From positions 372,001 to 436,000 of the forward strand of contig NZ_AQXU01000025.1 in assembly GCF_000376945.1 (NCBI RefSeq): a DNA stretch of 64,000 nt, read 5' to 3'. Shown here in pieces: positions 1-9,934 of the stretch; position 1 is the first letter of the stretch, and each line of letters begins with the position of its first letter. The notes beneath the pieces are model-generated. The model saw nothing but the letters and a program-made list of their open reading frames with translations, was not told where the DNA came from and searched no databases. Origin of the DNA: Leeia oryzae DSM 17879 (GTDB lineage: Bacteria > Pseudomonadota > Gammaproteobacteria > Burkholderiales > Leeiaceae). A program made the translations under genes and the position numbers.

Positions 1-396
1 CATGAACCGAACTGGATCCGCCTTGGTCAGGCACTGGCAGCCACAGGGTTGCAAAGCATCCTGACGTGGGGAAGCCATGCCGAGCGCGAGCGGGCCGAGC
101 GCATTGCCAGCCAGTTGCCCGGCGCTATCGTGGCCCCCAAACTGACCTTGATGGATGCAACGGCCATGCTGTCCCGCGCGGAAGTGACCATCGGTGTGGA
201 TACCGGCTTTACCCATATATCCAATGCAGTGGAAACCCCGACCATTGCGATTTTTTGCGATAGCGACCCGAACCACGCCGGTGTGATTGGCGACCAATAC
301 GTAGCCAATCTGGGCGGCGTTCAGCAACAGCCCTCGTTCGATGAAGTCTTGCAGCATGTATTGGCAGCACTGGATAGCCGCAAGGTGACCGAGTGA
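1..396 (+). CDS. waaC: Lipopolysaccharide heptosyltransferase I, C-terminal part
   Basis: Only the last 131 residues lie in the window; the frame is open from base 1. They look like the C-terminal Rossmann half of a GT-B glycosyltransferase family 9 enzyme, which moves heptose from an ADP-heptose donor onto Kdo2-lipid A at the cytoplasmic face of the inner membrane. The diagnostic part is the donor-site stretch GVDTGFTHIS followed by a P-x-x-A-I-F segment. The TGA stop at 394-396 shares its A with the ATG of waaA, so the two LPS core genes are translationally coupled. Another family 9 heptosyltransferase (WaaF) is possible because the N-terminus is missing, but adjacency to waaA favours WaaC. 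Confidence 0.8.
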   Translation, partial: HEPNWIRLGQALAATGLQSILTWGSHAERERAERIASQLPGAIVAPKLTLMDATAMLSRAEVTIGVDTGFTHISNAVETPTIAIFCDSDPNHAGVIGDQYVANLGGVQQQPSFDEVLQHVLAALDSRKVTE

Positions 397-1685
397 TGTG
401 GCGTCGGTTTGTCTACACGGCCTGCTGGTTTCTGCTGTTACCGGTTATCCCGCTACGGCTCTGGTGGCGCGGTCGCAAAGAGCCCGGCTACAAGCGGTTT
501 ATTGCCGAGCGATTTGGCGTTTATCGTACTAGCGAGCCACAGCAGCCGGTGATCTGGCTGCATGCCGTGTCGCTTGGCGAAACCCGGGCGGCTCAACCTT
601 TGGTGGACAAACTGCGCGAACACTATCCAGCCTATCATCTGGTGATTACCCACATGACCGCCACCGGTCGGCAAGCGGCCGAGAGTCTGTATGGCGAGTT
701 TGCGACTATCGTTACCCTGCCCTATGATTATCCGTTTGCGATGCGCCGTTTTTTACGCCACTTTCAGCCTGCGCTGGGACTGATCATGGAAACGGAAATC
801 TGGCCCAATATGTGTCACGCTGCCGCCGTCGCGCATGTGCCGCTGTTTCTGGTCAATGCCCGCTTGTCTGAACGCTCCGCCCTGCGTTACCGCAAATGGC
901 ACAAGCTGATTGGCCCTGCCCTGTGCCGCTTTTCTGCCATTGCCGCACAAGGACAAGCGGATGCCGAACGCTTTGCCGCGCTAGGGGCGCAGCACGTACA
1001 TGTGTGTGGCAACCTGAAGTTTGACCTTACGCCCCCCGTTACCCAATTGATGCTTGGTCAGCAACTAGCAGCCTGGCTTGGCAAGCGTCCCGTATTTTTG
1101 TTTGCCAGCAGCCGCGAAGGGGAAGAACAGTTGCTGTTGACTCACTGGGTGCGCCATCGCATCGCCCGGCAAGCCTTATTGGTGATCGTCCCTCGCCACC
1201 CGCAGCGGTTTGATGAGGTCGCACTGCTGATGACGGATGCCGGTTTGAATTGGTCACGCCGAAGTTCGGCTGATCTGGCAGTACCGCTGGGCGCTGATAT
1301 TAACGCGGTGCTTGGCGACAGCATGGGCGAAATGTATGCCTGGTATGCCGCCAGTCAGCTGGCACTGATCGGCGGCAGCATGTTGCCCCTGGGCGGCCAG
1401 AATCTGATTGAGGCAGCAGCAGCGGGATGCCCGACGCTCTTGGGGCCACACATGTTTAACTTTGCCGAAGCCGCACAATTGGCAGTTGCCAGTGAAGCCG
1501 CCCGCGAGGTTCTGGATATGGAAGATGCCTTGTCGACAGCCAGCGTGTTGCTGAGCGAACCCGAGCATCTTGCCAGCATGCGTGAGGCCGGGTTGACGTT
1601 TACCCGACAGCATCGGGGTGCCGCCGAACGTGTTGTACAGATACTGCCGGCGCTGCCGCCACACCTTGGCCGGATCACGCCGTGA
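396..1685 (+). CDS. waaA: 3-deoxy-D-manno-octulosonic acid (Kdo) transferase
   Basis: This enzyme adds Kdo from CMP-Kdo to the lipid A precursor, an essential step of LPS inner core assembly on the cytoplasmic face of the inner membrane. About 429 residues, the usual length for GT family 30. The N-terminus has one membrane anchor (residues about 7-25, rich in L/V/I/W), then the conserved HAVSLGE stretch whose Glu is the family's catalytic base. METEIWPN and the C-terminal [19 protein letters not shown] donor-binding segment are also present. I chose ATG 396, overlapping the waaC stop by one base; a GTG at 393 is the alternative. Its stop overlaps the start region of recQ. Confidence 0.95.
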   Translation: MWRRFVYTACWFLLLPVIPLRLWWRGRKEPGYKRFIAERFGVYRTSEPQQPVIWLHAVSLGETRAAQPLVDKLREHYPAYHLVITHMTATGRQAAESLYGEFATIVTLPYDYPFAMRRFLRHFQPALGLIMETEIWPNMCHAAAVAHVPLFLVNARLSERSALRYRKWHKLIGPALCRFSAIAAQGQADAERFAALGAQHVHVCGNLKFDLTPPVTQLMLGQQLAAWLGKRPVFLFASSREGEEQLLLTHWVRHRIARQALLVIVPRHPQRFDEVALLMTDAGLNWSRRSSADLAVPLGADINAVLGDSMGEMYAWYAASQLALIGGSMLPLGGQNLIEAAAAGCPTLLGPHMFNFAEAAQLAVASEAAREVLDMEDALSTASVLLSEPEHLASMREAGLTFTRQHRGAAERVVQILPALPPHLGRITP

Positions 1686-3814
1686 CCTCGATGACCCAAG
1701 CACTCTCGGTACTGCAACATACCTTTGGCTATCCGGCGTTTCGCGGCAAGCAGCAAGCCATTATTGAGACACTAGCCCGTGGTGACGATGCACTGGTCTT
1801 GATGCCGACCGGTGGCGGCAAATCGCTGTGTTACCAGATTCCGTCGCTGATCCGCCCTGGCTGCGGCATTGTCGTTTCCCCCTTGATTGCCTTGATGCAA
1901 GATCAGGTGGACACCTTGCGCCAACTGGGGGTGCGGGCGGCTTATCTGAACTCGACACTGGATAGCCGTGACGCATGGCTGACCGAGCAGCAATTGCTCC
2001 AAGGTGAACTGGACTTGCTATATGTTGCACCGGAACGCTTGTTGACCGAGCGATTTTTGTCACTACTTGGGCAAGTCACCCCTGCGCTGTTTGCCATTGA
2101 CGAAGCCCATTGCGTCTCACAATGGGGACACGATTTCCGGCCAGAATACCGCCAGTTATCGGTACTGCATGAACGCTGGCCGAATGTGCCCCGCATTGCC
2201 CTGACTGCCACGGCTGACCGCAACACCCGTGACGACATTGCCGAGCGACTGGGGTTAAGCGATGCCGAACACTTTGTGACCAGCTTTGACCGCCCGAACA
2301 TCCGCTACCGGATCATGGAGAAGCAGAAGCCGAAGGACCAGCTTTTGGCGTTCATCCGCAGCCACCCCAAGGAAGCCGGCATTGTGTACTGTGCCTCGCG
2401 CAAGCGGGTTGAAGACACGGCGGAATGGCTCAGAACGCAAGGCATTGCGGCGCTGCATTATCATGCCGGGCTGGACATCAAAACCCGTACCTTGCATCAG
2501 CAGAAATTTCTGCGTGATGATGGCATTGTGATGGTGGCCACCATCGCCTTTGGCATGGGTATCGACAAACCGGATGTCCGTTTTGTCGCCCATCTGGACC
2601 TGCCCAAGAGTATCGAGGGTTACTATCAGGAAACCGGCCGGGCCGGTAGGGATGGAGAACCCTCGGAAGCCCTGCTGCTGTATGGCATGCAGGACGTGAT
2701 GCTGCAGCGGGAAATCATGGCCAATAGCGATCTGCCGGAAGCCCAGCGTCAGCTGGAACGGCAGAAACTGGACGCGATGCTAGGCCTGTGCGAAAGCACC
2801 ACCTGCCGGCGCCAGCATCTACTGGGCTACTTTGGCGAAAACAGCCAGCCTTGCGGCAACTGCGATAACTGCCTGACTCCACCGGAAACCTGGGATGCGA
2901 CAGAAGCGGCGCAAAAAGCGCTGTCGTGCATCTACCGCAGCGGACAGCGGTTCGGGGCTGGGCATGTCACGGATATTTTGCTGGGCAAATCGACAGAAAA
3001 AGTGGCGCAGCATCAGCACGAAAAACTGAGTACGTTTGGCATTGGTCAGGACTTGCCCGAGGCCAGCTGGCGGGCGGTTTTTCGCCAGTTGCTGGCCGGC
3101 GGCTGGATTGACAGCGACCCGGCACAGTACGGTGCGCTGCATCTGACCGAGCGGGCAAAACCCTTGCTAAAAGGTGACGTGCGCCTGACGCTCCGCAAGG
3201 CCAGTGCCAAAGCCAAAAAAGCGGCCAGCGACAGTGGCTTCCGTTTCCGCGATGAGGCAGAAGCCATGCTGTGGGATGCACTACGCAGACGGCGCAAGCA
3301 ATTGGCCGAAGCACAAGGCATCCCGCCTTACATGATTTTCGGGGACACTACCCTGCGGCATATGCTCGACCGCCGGCCAGAAACGCTGGAGGACATGCGC
3401 AATCTGTTCGGGGTGGGTGACAGCAAGCTCGCGCGTTACGGGCAAGCCTTCATTGACGAGATTGAGCAGCATCACGCGCAATATGGCAGGCCGGTGGCGA
3501 TGAAACCGGTCATCAACGAGTCTTCGGAGCTTAGCATTGCCGAAGTCAAAAGCGGACGTTCGGCTGTAGCGGTAGCCAACAGCCGCGGACTGTCTGCCGA
3601 GACCGTGTACAACCATTTATGTGCCGGGATTGCGGCAGGCATGATTGATGTCAGTACGGCAACCCAACTGGACCCGGAAACCTTGAACCGCATTGAAACC
3701 GTCCTGGTTTCAGCTGACGAAGACATGCGTCTGAAACCAGCGTTTGATGCCCTGGACGGTGAATTCAGTTATGGCTTGCTGCGTTGCGTAAAAACCGGCA
3801 TGTTGCAGAAATAA
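1682..3814 (+). CDS. recQ: ATP-dependent DNA helicase RecQ
   Basis: A 3'-5' superfamily 2 DNA helicase acting in recombination and fork repair. Domains in order: helicase core with Walker A MPTGGGKS (residues about 41-48), DEAH box ([17 protein letters not shown]) and motif VI (ETGRAGRDG); a zinc-binding site of four Cys (CESTTC and CGNCDNC); RQC winged helix; one HRDC domain around residues 525-600; and a last ~100 residues resembling the helicase-associated helix-turn-helix (HTH_40) domain. At 710 residues it is about 100 longer than E. coli RecQ, explained by this tail. GTG 1682 overlaps the waaA stop; ATG at 1691 is an equally plausible start. Confidence 0.95.
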   Translation: MTSMTQALSVLQHTFGYPAFRGKQQAIIETLARGDDALVLMPTGGGKSLCYQIPSLIRPGCGIVVSPLIALMQDQVDTLRQLGVRAAYLNSTLDSRDAWLTEQQLLQGELDLLYVAPERLLTERFLSLLGQVTPALFAIDEAHCVSQWGHDFRPEYRQLSVLHERWPNVPRIALTATADRNTRDDIAERLGLSDAEHFVTSFDRPNIRYRIMEKQKPKDQLLAFIRSHPKEAGIVYCASRKRVEDTAEWLRTQGIAALHYHAGLDIKTRTLHQQKFLRDDGIVMVATIAFGMGIDKPDVRFVAHLDLPKSIEGYYQETGRAGRDGEPSEALLLYGMQDVMLQREIMANSDLPEAQRQLERQKLDAMLGLCESTTCRRQHLLGYFGENSQPCGNCDNCLTPPETWDATEAAQKALSCIYRSGQRFGAGHVTDILLGKSTEKVAQHQHEKLSTFGIGQDLPEASWRAVFRQLLAGGWIDSDPAQYGALHLTERAKPLLKGDVRLTLRKASAKAKKAASDSGFRFRDEAEAMLWDALRRRRKQLAEAQGIPPYMIFGDTTLRHMLDRRPETLEDMRNLFGVGDSKLARYGQAFIDEIEQHHAQYGRPVAMKPVINESSELSIAEVKSGRSAVAVANSRGLSAETVYNHLCAGIAAGMIDVSTATQLDPETLNRIETVLVSADEDMRLKPAFDALDGEFSYGLLRCVKTGMLQK

Positions 3815-3929
3815 GATAATTGCCTCACGACAGGCACTGCATTTGATTTTGTATCGGTTGCCTTGGTTGGTTTTAGCGTTATGATGAAAGATGTAACCCT
3901 TTACTTACCGATTCATCAAAGCCGCGCTC

Positions 3930-4778
3930 ATGTCCATTGCCTCGCCCCTGCGGGCCCTCTTCTTTTTGCTTGCTTGTTGGCTGGCCTGCCAGCCACTGGT
4001 GTCAATGAGTGCGCCCCGCGTCCTGAAGATTGCCTTTAGCGACAGCAAGCTCCCGTACAGCAGTAGCAGTTGCCGGTGCGGCGTAGAATATGATCTGTTA
4101 AAGCAGATGATTCAGGACATGGGCTACAAACTGGAGCCGGTATTCGTCCCCAACAAGCGTACCCTGTTGCTGCTGGAGAGTGGCGCTGTGGACGGGATTT
4201 CGAATGTCAAAAAAGGCGGCGCCACCCTACCGGGGTATACCTCCAAAGCGTATATCCGCTACCAGAATGTCGCCATTACGCTGGCCAGTAGCAAACTGCT
4301 GATTGGCAGCCTGGCTGACCTCGGACAACACCGGGTCGCCGCCTTCCAGAATGCGCATATCAATCTGGGGGACGCCTTTGCCCGCAGCGTGGCTAGCAAC
4401 CCCAATTATCAGGAGGTCTCGCCCCAGATCCTGCAAAACCACCTTCTGTATGGACACCATACCGATGTGGTGATTTCGGACCTGTACATTTTCAGGGCAT
4501 CCAACCCCATTGCCAGCAAACAGGTGGATGTGACCCAGCCCCTGGCGATTTATTACCTCTTTCCCAGCACCAATTACTCTGTCCAGTTCAAGGATCAGGC
4601 CATCCGGGACCAGTTTGACGCACAGCTTGAGCGAGTGCGCTATCTGCCTTTGTATGAATCGCTGACACGGAAATATCTGGTGCCGCTTGGTTATCAGGGC
4701 CCGCCCGGACTCATGCCGGAATGGCTGGCACCACCGGTGTTGCCAGCGACGCCTGCCACACCGAAAAAAACCCGTTAG
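3930..4778 (+). CDS. Periplasmic solute-binding protein, SBP_bac_3-like
   Basis: A 282-residue exported protein with a Sec signal peptide (hydrophobic residues about 8-24, cleavage likely near SMSA-P). The mature part begins with VLKIAFSDSKLPYSS and has the two-lobe pattern of the family 3 extracellular solute-binding proteins, including a YDLLKQMIQDMGYKLE segment. No ABC permease or ATPase is adjacent, so it may be an orphan binding protein or a sensor-type periplasmic domain; many solitary betaproteobacterial members of this kind have no assigned ligand. The C-terminus is proline/alanine/threonine-rich. Two Cys close together (SSCRCG) near residue 49 are unusual and could form a disulfide or bind a ligand. 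Confidence 0.75.
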   Translation: MSIASPLRALFFLLACWLACQPLVSMSAPRVLKIAFSDSKLPYSSSSCRCGVEYDLLKQMIQDMGYKLEPVFVPNKRTLLLLESGAVDGISNVKKGGATLPGYTSKAYIRYQNVAITLASSKLLIGSLADLGQHRVAAFQNAHINLGDAFARSVASNPNYQEVSPQILQNHLLYGHHTDVVISDLYIFRASNPIASKQVDVTQPLAIYYLFPSTNYSVQFKDQAIRDQFDAQLERVRYLPLYESLTRKYLVPLGYQGPPGLMPEWLAPPVLPATPATPKKTR

Positions 4779-4922
4779 CCGCCATCACTGCACTGTTCAT
4801 ATTGGCAGTAAGGTGATTAGTCACTTGCCTGCCAGCTGCACAAAAAATTCCTGTTTTTTTCTCAAAAACCTTCTACAGTGAAATTAGTAGCAACGAGATC
4901 ATCAAGCAATGCTTTTCAAAGG

Positions 4923-4970
4923 GTGGTAGAGCGGGTTGCCCTCCCTGCTTGTAGCTCTACCACTTCTTTT
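4923..4970 (+). terminator. Perfect 10-bp inverted repeat followed by T-rich tract
   Basis: GTGGTAGAGC at 4923-4932 is the exact reverse complement of GCTCTACCAC at 4954-4963, with a 21-base loop, followed at once by TTCTTTTT. This is the form of a plus-strand Rho-independent terminator, but it sits about 145 bases beyond the solute-binding gene, so it may instead end an independent small transcript. Confidence 0.6.
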
Positions 4971-5029
4971 TAGTGGTACATGGCGACTTGATGTGACCCT
5001 GCTACTCACTGACCTTGTGCCCCAAGGTA

Positions 5030-5066
5030 AAAAGCCCCGTCCAGACAGAACGGGGCTTTTCTTTTT
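5030..5066 (-). terminator. Rho-independent terminator of cysDN
   Basis: AAAAGCCCCGT (5030-5040) and ACGGGGCTTTT (5050-5060) form an 11-bp perfect stem with a nine-base loop, just beyond the cysN stop. The A/T flanks give a T tract on either strand, so it can act bidirectionally. Confidence 0.85.
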
Positions 5067-5085
5067 TACTACGGCAAGACCCAGG

Positions 5086-6861
5086 TTAGAGTGCGCCTTT
5101 GTCCTGCAAGGCCTGGAGCAGAGCGGCAATCACGTCGTCCTGGCCGATGCTCAAGTCCAGCTGTATGCCATTGGCGACGGGCTCATCCAGCGATACCAGC
5201 ACGCCTTGGCCTTTCAGGCTGGCGACCAGTGCCGTATGTTCCAGCATGGCCCCTTCTGCCGCGACCACAACCACGACCAGCCCGGCATCCAGCATCAGGG
5301 CAGCAATGCCGGCTTGCTGGTTCAAGGCCTGTGCATAATCGCCACTGGCACCCAGCGCATTGGCAATCTGGCTGCTTTCCAGCAGATAGGTGTGCATGCC
5401 GATAGACAGCAGTTTTTTCTCGACCGCCACACCCAGCGCATGGCGCGCATCCGTATCACCGCCGGCCAGCCACAAGGTGACCGGTTTTTGACCCAGATGT
5501 GCAGCACGGGTATTTTGATCTGCCGGACCATCCGTGCCCAGTTTTTGCTCGCCTTGCAGGCCGCGGTTGATCAGACCCGCTGCCACCGTGGTATTGCTCA
5601 GACGGTCAATCAGGATAAAGCCGCCGGTATCACGGTTATCCGCGTAAGGGTCGAACGCAATGCTGCGGTCCAAGGTCAGTGAACAGACACCGATGGCATT
5701 CAGCTCCAGCGTTGCCGGCGTAGAGCGCTCCAGCGTGTTGACATTGACCTGGTAATCAATGGCATTGATGGTTGCGGTGGCTGTGCGTGCACCGATTTTC
5801 AGCAAATACGGACGGCCCGGTTGCATGGCTGTTTCATGCATCCACACAATCGTTGCTTCAAATGCACTGTCAATGACCGGGGCCGTATCCACCGCGGCAA
5901 TGACATCGCCGCGGGAAATATCGATTTCATCGGCCAGCGTCAGGGTAATGGACTGACCGGCAATGGCTTGCGGCAAATCGCCATCAAAACTGACGATGCG
6001 GGCAACCGTACTTTCCTTGCCGGATGGCAGGGCGCGAATACGATCCCCTTGCTTGATGACGCCACTGGCCACAGTACCGGTAAAGCCGCGGAAATCCAGG
6101 TTCGGGCGGTTGACCCATTGTACCGGCAAGCGGAAAGCCGATTTCTGCATGCGGGCTTCGTCGATTTCAACCGTTTCCAGATATTCCATCAGCGTTGGAC
6201 CGGTGTACCAGGAAAGTGCATCGCTCTTGTCGACGATGTTGTCGCCTTTCAGCGCAGACATCGGAATCGGTGTGACATCCTGCAGGCCGATCTGGGCGGC
6301 AAATTCGCGGTATTCGGCCACGATGCGATCGTAGACTTCCTGCGAATAGTCCATCAGGTCCATCTTGTTGATGGCCAACACCACATGGCGAATGCCGATC
6401 AACGACACCAGATAGCTGTGACGACGGCTCTGGGTCAGCACGCCACGGCGGGCATCGATCAGGATGACAGCCACATCGGCAGTAGACGCACCAGTTACCA
6501 TGTTGCGGGTGTACTGCTCGTGCCCCGGGGTATCTGCCACGATAAACTTGCGGCGATCGGTCGAGAAAAAGCGATAGGCCACGTCAATGGTAATGCCCTG
6601 TTCGCGTTCGGCCGCCAGACCATCGACCAGCAAGGCGAAGTCGATGTCACCGCCTTGCGTACCCCATTTTTTGGAGTCTGCCTCGATGGCAGCCAGCTGG
6701 TCTTCAAACAGCATTTTGGATTCGTACAGCAAGCGGCCGATCAGGGTACTTTTGCCGTCATCCACGCTGCCGCAGGTAATGAAGCGCAGCAGGCTCTTGT
6801 GTTCGTGACTCTTCAGATATTGCTCGATATCGGTGGCAATCAGATCAGATACGTGTGCCAT
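5086..6861 (-). CDS. cysN: Sulfate adenylyltransferase subunit 1 (GTPase) with degenerate APS-kinase-like tail
   Basis: With CysD it makes adenosine 5'-phosphosulfate from ATP and sulfate, driven by GTP hydrolysis. The EF-Tu-like GTPase is clear: P-loop GSVDDGKST at residues 31-39, DTPGHEQ near 110, NKMD near 165, then two beta-barrel domains to about residue 445. The protein is 591 residues, about 115 longer than E. coli CysN (475). The extra residues 459-591 follow the pattern of CysC APS kinase (K-P-V-T-L-W start, A-V-E-K-K-L helix, M-L-D-A-G-L strand), but the P-loop position reads [10 protein letters not shown] instead of GLSGxGKST, and the DGDNxR motif is also lost. Kinase activity is therefore not expected. 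The start shares one base with the cysD stop. Confidence 0.93.
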   Translation of the reverse strand: MAHVSDLIATDIEQYLKSHEHKSLLRFITCGSVDDGKSTLIGRLLYESKMLFEDQLAAIEADSKKWGTQGGDIDFALLVDGLAAEREQGITIDVAYRFFSTDRRKFIVADTPGHEQYTRNMVTGASTADVAVILIDARRGVLTQSRRHSYLVSLIGIRHVVLAINKMDLMDYSQEVYDRIVAEYREFAAQIGLQDVTPIPMSALKGDNIVDKSDALSWYTGPTLMEYLETVEIDEARMQKSAFRLPVQWVNRPNLDFRGFTGTVASGVIKQGDRIRALPSGKESTVARIVSFDGDLPQAIAGQSITLTLADEIDISRGDVIAAVDTAPVIDSAFEATIVWMHETAMQPGRPYLLKIGARTATATINAIDYQVNVNTLERSTPATLELNAIGVCSLTLDRSIAFDPYADNRDTGGFILIDRLSNTTVAAGLINRGLQGEQKLGTDGPADQNTRAAHLGQKPVTLWLAGGDTDARHALGVAVEKKLLSIGMHTYLLESSQIANALGASGDYAQALNQQAGIAALMLDAGLVVVVVAAEGAMLEHTALVASLKGQGVLVSLDEPVANGIQLDLSIGQDDVIAALLQALQDKGAL

Positions 6862-7760
6862 CAGAAATAACCTTCCTGCTTTTTCTTTTCCATGGAGGCG
6901 GCTGAATCGTGGTCGATCATGCGGCCCTGGCGTTCAGACGTTTTGGTCAGCAACATTTCCTGAATGATGGCTGGCAAGGTATCTGCAGTTGATTCGACCG
7001 CACCGGTCAGCGGGTAGCAACCCAGCGTGCGGAAACGGATGTGTTTCATCATGGGGACTTCGCCCGGCTGCAATGGCATACGCTCGTCGTCTACCATGAT
7101 CAGGGTGCCGTTGCGTTCAACCACAGGGCGTTCTGCCGCGAAGTACAGCGGTACGATCGGAATATTTTCCAGATAGATGTACTGCCAGATATCCAGCTCG
7201 GTCCAGTTGGACAACGGGAACACGCGGATCGACTCGCCTTTAAGTTTGCGGGTGTTATACAGGTGCCACAATTCTGGACGCTGGTTCTTTGGGTCCCAGC
7301 GGTGCTGCGCAGTACGGAACGAGAAAATCCGTTCTTTGGCACGGGATTTTTCTTCATCGCGGCGAGCACCACCAAACGCAGCGTCGAACCCATACTTGTC
7401 CAGCGCCTGTTTCAGGCCATTGGTTTTCCACATGTCGGTATGCACTTGCGAACCGTGTTCGAACGGGTTGATGCCCAGGGCCTCGGCTTCCGGGTTCTGG
7501 TACACCAGCAGATCCATCCCCAGTTCTTTGGCCATGCGGTCACGCATTTCGTACATGGCCTTGAACTTCCAGGTCGTATCGACATGCAGCAGCGGAAACG
7601 GTGGCACGGCAGGGAAAAATGCCTTGCGTGCCAGATGCAACATCACCGCGCTGTCTTTGCCGATGGAATAGAGCATGACGGGGTTGTCGCACTCGGCGAC
7701 CACTTCACGCATGATGTGGATACTTTCAGCCTCAAGCCGCTGGAGGTGGGTCAGTGTCAT
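6861..7760 (-). CDS. cysD: Sulfate adenylyltransferase subunit 2
   Basis: The catalytic ATP-sulfurylase subunit of the CysDN complex, an adenine nucleotide alpha-hydrolase fold protein related to PAPS reductases. It has the PP-loop-like [10 protein letters not shown] motif, [16 protein letters not shown] and a C-terminal [13 protein letters not shown] segment, all family hallmarks. I place the start at ATG 7760 ([13 protein letters not shown]), which aligns with E. coli CysD and gives about 299 residues; the in-frame TTG at 7778 would leave only about ten bases of leader behind the -10 box at 7796-7801. It is first in the cysDN operon. Neither the APS reductase nor sulfite reductase genes are in this window. 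Confidence 0.95.
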   Translation of the reverse strand: MTLTHLQRLEAESIHIMREVVAECDNPVMLYSIGKDSAVMLHLARKAFFPAVPPFPLLHVDTTWKFKAMYEMRDRMAKELGMDLLVYQNPEAEALGINPFEHGSQVHTDMWKTNGLKQALDKYGFDAAFGGARRDEEKSRAKERIFSFRTAQHRWDPKNQRPELWHLYNTRKLKGESIRVFPLSNWTELDIWQYIYLENIPIVPLYFAAERPVVERNGTLIMVDDERMPLQPGEVPMMKHIRFRTLGCYPLTGAVESTADTLPAIIQEMLLTKTSERQGRMIDHDSAASMEKKKQEGYF

Positions 7761-7795
7761 TGAATTCGCCACTTGCAAGATACAATAAAAGTGAA

Positions 7796-7801
7796 ATTAT
7801 A
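7796..7801 (-). promoter_or_regulatory. -10 box of cysDN promoter
   Basis: TATAAT on the minus strand, 36 bases ahead of the cysD ATG. The -35 position (CGATGG or GATGGA at 16-18 bp) is poor, which fits an activator-dependent promoter such as a CysB-controlled one; no CysB site was proven. Confidence 0.55.
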
Positions 7802-7948
7802 ACGTAAAACCACCCATTCCATCGATCAAGATGGCATGAGCTAATAACTGTTTGTTATATAAATCTATGTATGCGGGCAGCCCTGTTGCCAGGACCAGAG
7901 ACGGCCGCAGGCGGCGCAAACGCCACCCGCAGCTCACGAGACGCGTGA

Positions 7949-8326
7949 TTAATCAAACAGGGATTTGACCTGACCAAGCAAACCGCCGGCTGCGTCTGGC
8001 AAATTGCCGCCGGGTGTCAGTTTATCAATCACCCCTGGCAGCAGATTGGCCAGCTGACCGCTGGCTTCTTCCGGTGAAATGCCCAGCTGGTTCGCGATAT
8101 CCGCCAGCTTGCCCTGACCGATCACTTGCTGGATCTGCTCTGCCGAAATGGGCAGGTTATCCCCCGTGCTCACCCAGGACGATACAATCTCCGACAAACC
8201 GCCTTCCTGAAAACGGCTCACCAGCCCGCCAATACCGCCTTGCTGCTCAATCAGGTCACTTACGGCAGCCAATGGACCAGAACCCTCGCCATTTAGCAAT
8301 GTACCTAGCTGATCAAATAATCCCAT
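7949..8326 (-). CDS. YidB-like protein (DUF937 family)
   Basis: A 125-residue, glycine- and leucine-rich soluble protein starting MGLFDQLGTLLNG, with the segments QGGIGGLVSRFQEGGL and ISAEQIQQVIGQGKLADIANQLGI typical of the YidB/DUF937 family. No enzymatic role is established for this family. There is no signal peptide. The start is well supported by an AGGAGAG Shine-Dalgarno sequence seven bases upstream. It is transcribed toward cysD but with a 188-base gap holding the cysD promoter, and is divergent from the HD-GYP gene at 8539. Confidence 0.85.
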   Translation of the reverse strand: MGLFDQLGTLLNGEGSGPLAAVSDLIEQQGGIGGLVSRFQEGGLSEIVSSWVSTGDNLPISAEQIQQVIGQGKLADIANQLGISPEEASGQLANLLPGVIDKLTPGGNLPDAAGGLLGQVKSLFD

Positions 8327-8503
8327 GAGACTCTCCTGTAAACCCTGCTGCGTTTATCAACCAATACCCGATACCACCCTGCGACAGCTCATGATAAGTA
8401 CCCTACATTACAGACAGGTAAAAAAACAAGTGTCCAAACACGAGCGGGCAATTGTTAAAAAGTTTGTCTAAAGCATTTGCCTAGAATGTCGCTATAAAAC
8501 TAC

Positions 8504-8509
8504 TATACT
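8504..8509 (+). promoter_or_regulatory. Candidate -10 box for the HD-GYP gene
   Basis: TATACT, 30 bases before the ATG at 8539, in a locally A/T-rich stretch. No good -35 hexamer is seen at 16-18 bp, so the call is tentative. Confidence 0.35.
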
Positions 8510-8538
8510 GGGATTATGCGCAAAGACCCCCAGTTCCC

Positions 8539-9753
8539 ATGATCAAAAAAATTAATGTTGACCAGCTAAAACCGGGCATGTTCCTGCACGACCTGATTTG
8601 TGACTGGATGTCACATCCTTTTGCCCGGAACCAGTTTGTCATCAAAAGTGATGCCGACATACAGAAGATTCGGGATGCAGGCATTCACGAAATGTATATC
8701 GACACAGACAAGGGACTGGATGTTGCCGATGCGCTGACCAAGGAAGAAGCCGACGCCCAGATTCATGAAGAAATGCTCCAGATGGCGCAGGAGCAGCCGC
8801 AGATCATCCGTGTGTCTGTCGCAGAAGAAATGGAAAAGGCGCGCAAGATTCACGCGCAAGCCTCCAAGATTGTGCGGGAAGTGATGCGGGATGTCCGGCT
8901 GGGGCACGCCATCAATGTCACGAACGTGGTGCCGCTGGTCGAGGAAATCACCAGTTCGATCATGCGCAACAGTGGCGCACTGGTCTCGCTGCTGCGAATC
9001 AAGAACAAAGACGATTACACCTTTTTGCACTCTGTCAGCGTGTGTACGCTGATGGTGACTTTTTGCAACTCGCTGAACATGGATGCCAACCTGATCCGCG
9101 AAGCCGGTGCTGGTGGCTTGCTGCACGATACCGGCAAGATGAAGGTGCCGGACCATATCCTGAACAAGCCGGGCCGACTGACGGATGAGGAGTTTGACAT
9201 CATCAAGAAGCACCCGGAAGACGGGCATGCCTTGTTGCTGGAAACTCCAGGGGTAGGCGAGATTCCGCTGGACATTACCCGGCATCATCACGAGCGCATG
9301 GATGGCAGCGGCTACCCGGACAAACTGCCGGGCGACCAGATTACAACCTTGTCGCAAATGGCGGCCATTGTAGACGTGTACGATGCGATTACCGCCAACC
9401 GCTGTTATCACAAAGGCATCCCGCCCACCGAGGCCTTGAAGAAAATGTGGGAGTGGAGCAAGTTCCACTTTAACCCCAAGCTGATGCAGGCGTTCATGCG
9501 TACGGTGGGCATTTATCCGGTGGGTACGCTGGTTCGGCTGGAAAGCGGCCGGATCGGGGTAGTGACGGAGCAAAGCGACACCAACATGCTGACGCCAAAG
9601 CTCAAAGTGATGTTCAGTACCAAATCAAACACCTTCATTCCGGTACAGGAAGTCGACCTGTCCAAGCCGCTTGGGTTTGGCGGTGGCGACAAGATTGTCA
9701 GCCATGAAGATCCGGTCAAATGGAACATCGATCCGATGCGCTATATCGTCTAG
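8539..9753 (+). CDS. HD-GYP domain c-di-GMP phosphodiesterase with N-terminal DUF3391
   Basis: A 404-residue cytoplasmic protein predicted to hydrolyse c-di-GMP to pGpG or GMP. Residues 1 to about 135 match the DUF3391 domain often found ahead of HD-GYP (opening KKINVDQLKPGMFLHDL). The HD-GYP domain carries the metal-binding HDTGK (His196-Asp197), HHHERMDGSGYP near residues 248-260 and a following DVYDAITANRCYHK segment, so all catalytic motifs are intact. No receiver or membrane segment is present; DUF3391 presumably takes the input. The start has only a weak ribosome binding site. A second HD-GYP protein lies 1.1 kb downstream on the other strand. Confidence 0.93.
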   Translation: MIKKINVDQLKPGMFLHDLICDWMSHPFARNQFVIKSDADIQKIRDAGIHEMYIDTDKGLDVADALTKEEADAQIHEEMLQMAQEQPQIIRVSVAEEMEKARKIHAQASKIVREVMRDVRLGHAINVTNVVPLVEEITSSIMRNSGALVSLLRIKNKDDYTFLHSVSVCTLMVTFCNSLNMDANLIREAGAGGLLHDTGKMKVPDHILNKPGRLTDEEFDIIKKHPEDGHALLLETPGVGEIPLDITRHHHERMDGSGYPDKLPGDQITTLSQMAAIVDVYDAITANRCYHKGIPPTEALKKMWEWSKFHFNPKLMQAFMRTVGIYPVGTLVRLESGRIGVVTEQSDTNMLTPKLKVMFSTKSNTFIPVQEVDLSKPLGFGGGDKIVSHEDPVKWNIDPMRYIV

Positions 9754-9789
9754 AGACCGGGTAAGGTCATGTAGCACCTCCCTGGCCTG

Positions 9790-9813
9790 GATTGTTCCAT
9801 TTACAGAACAATC
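9790..9813. repeat. Inverted repeat between HD-GYP and pirin genes
   Basis: GATTGTTC (9790-9797) and GAACAATC (9806-9813) form an 8-bp stem with an eight-base loop. CTG/CAG outside can extend it with a bulge. It lacks a T tract; it may be a weak terminator or an operator for the pirin gene. Confidence 0.45.
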
Positions 9814-9934
9814 AATCCAGCGGCGCCCCCTTACTCCCCGGGTCAGAACTTGGTAGTCTGTGTACATCGCATGGTTAGCCGTAGTGCTAGCCACTGGCCC
9901 AAGATGGCCAGGACTTAACCCGCCGGAGACCCAC

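Larger units (their letters stand above)
4779..5085. other. Intergenic region between solute-binding protein and cysN
   Basis: About 300 bases between convergent genes. It contains two separate hairpins (4923-4963 and 5030-5060), described individually, and no convincing open frame. The stretch 4840-4880 is A/T-rich with a run of T at 4854-4861. If the 4923-4963 hairpin is not merely a terminator of the upstream gene, the interval would have room for a small RNA of about 100 bases. Confidence 0.5.

Noticed and set aside
5821-6870. Long open frame of about 350 codons opposite cysN
   Set aside because: cysN is unmistakable on the minus strand with all GTPase motifs; the antisense frame has no recognisable domains and arises from codon bias.
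8611-9573. Open frame of about 320 codons opposite the HD-GYP gene
   Set aside because: The HD-GYP reading has intact catalytic motifs; the antisense one has none and no plausible start.
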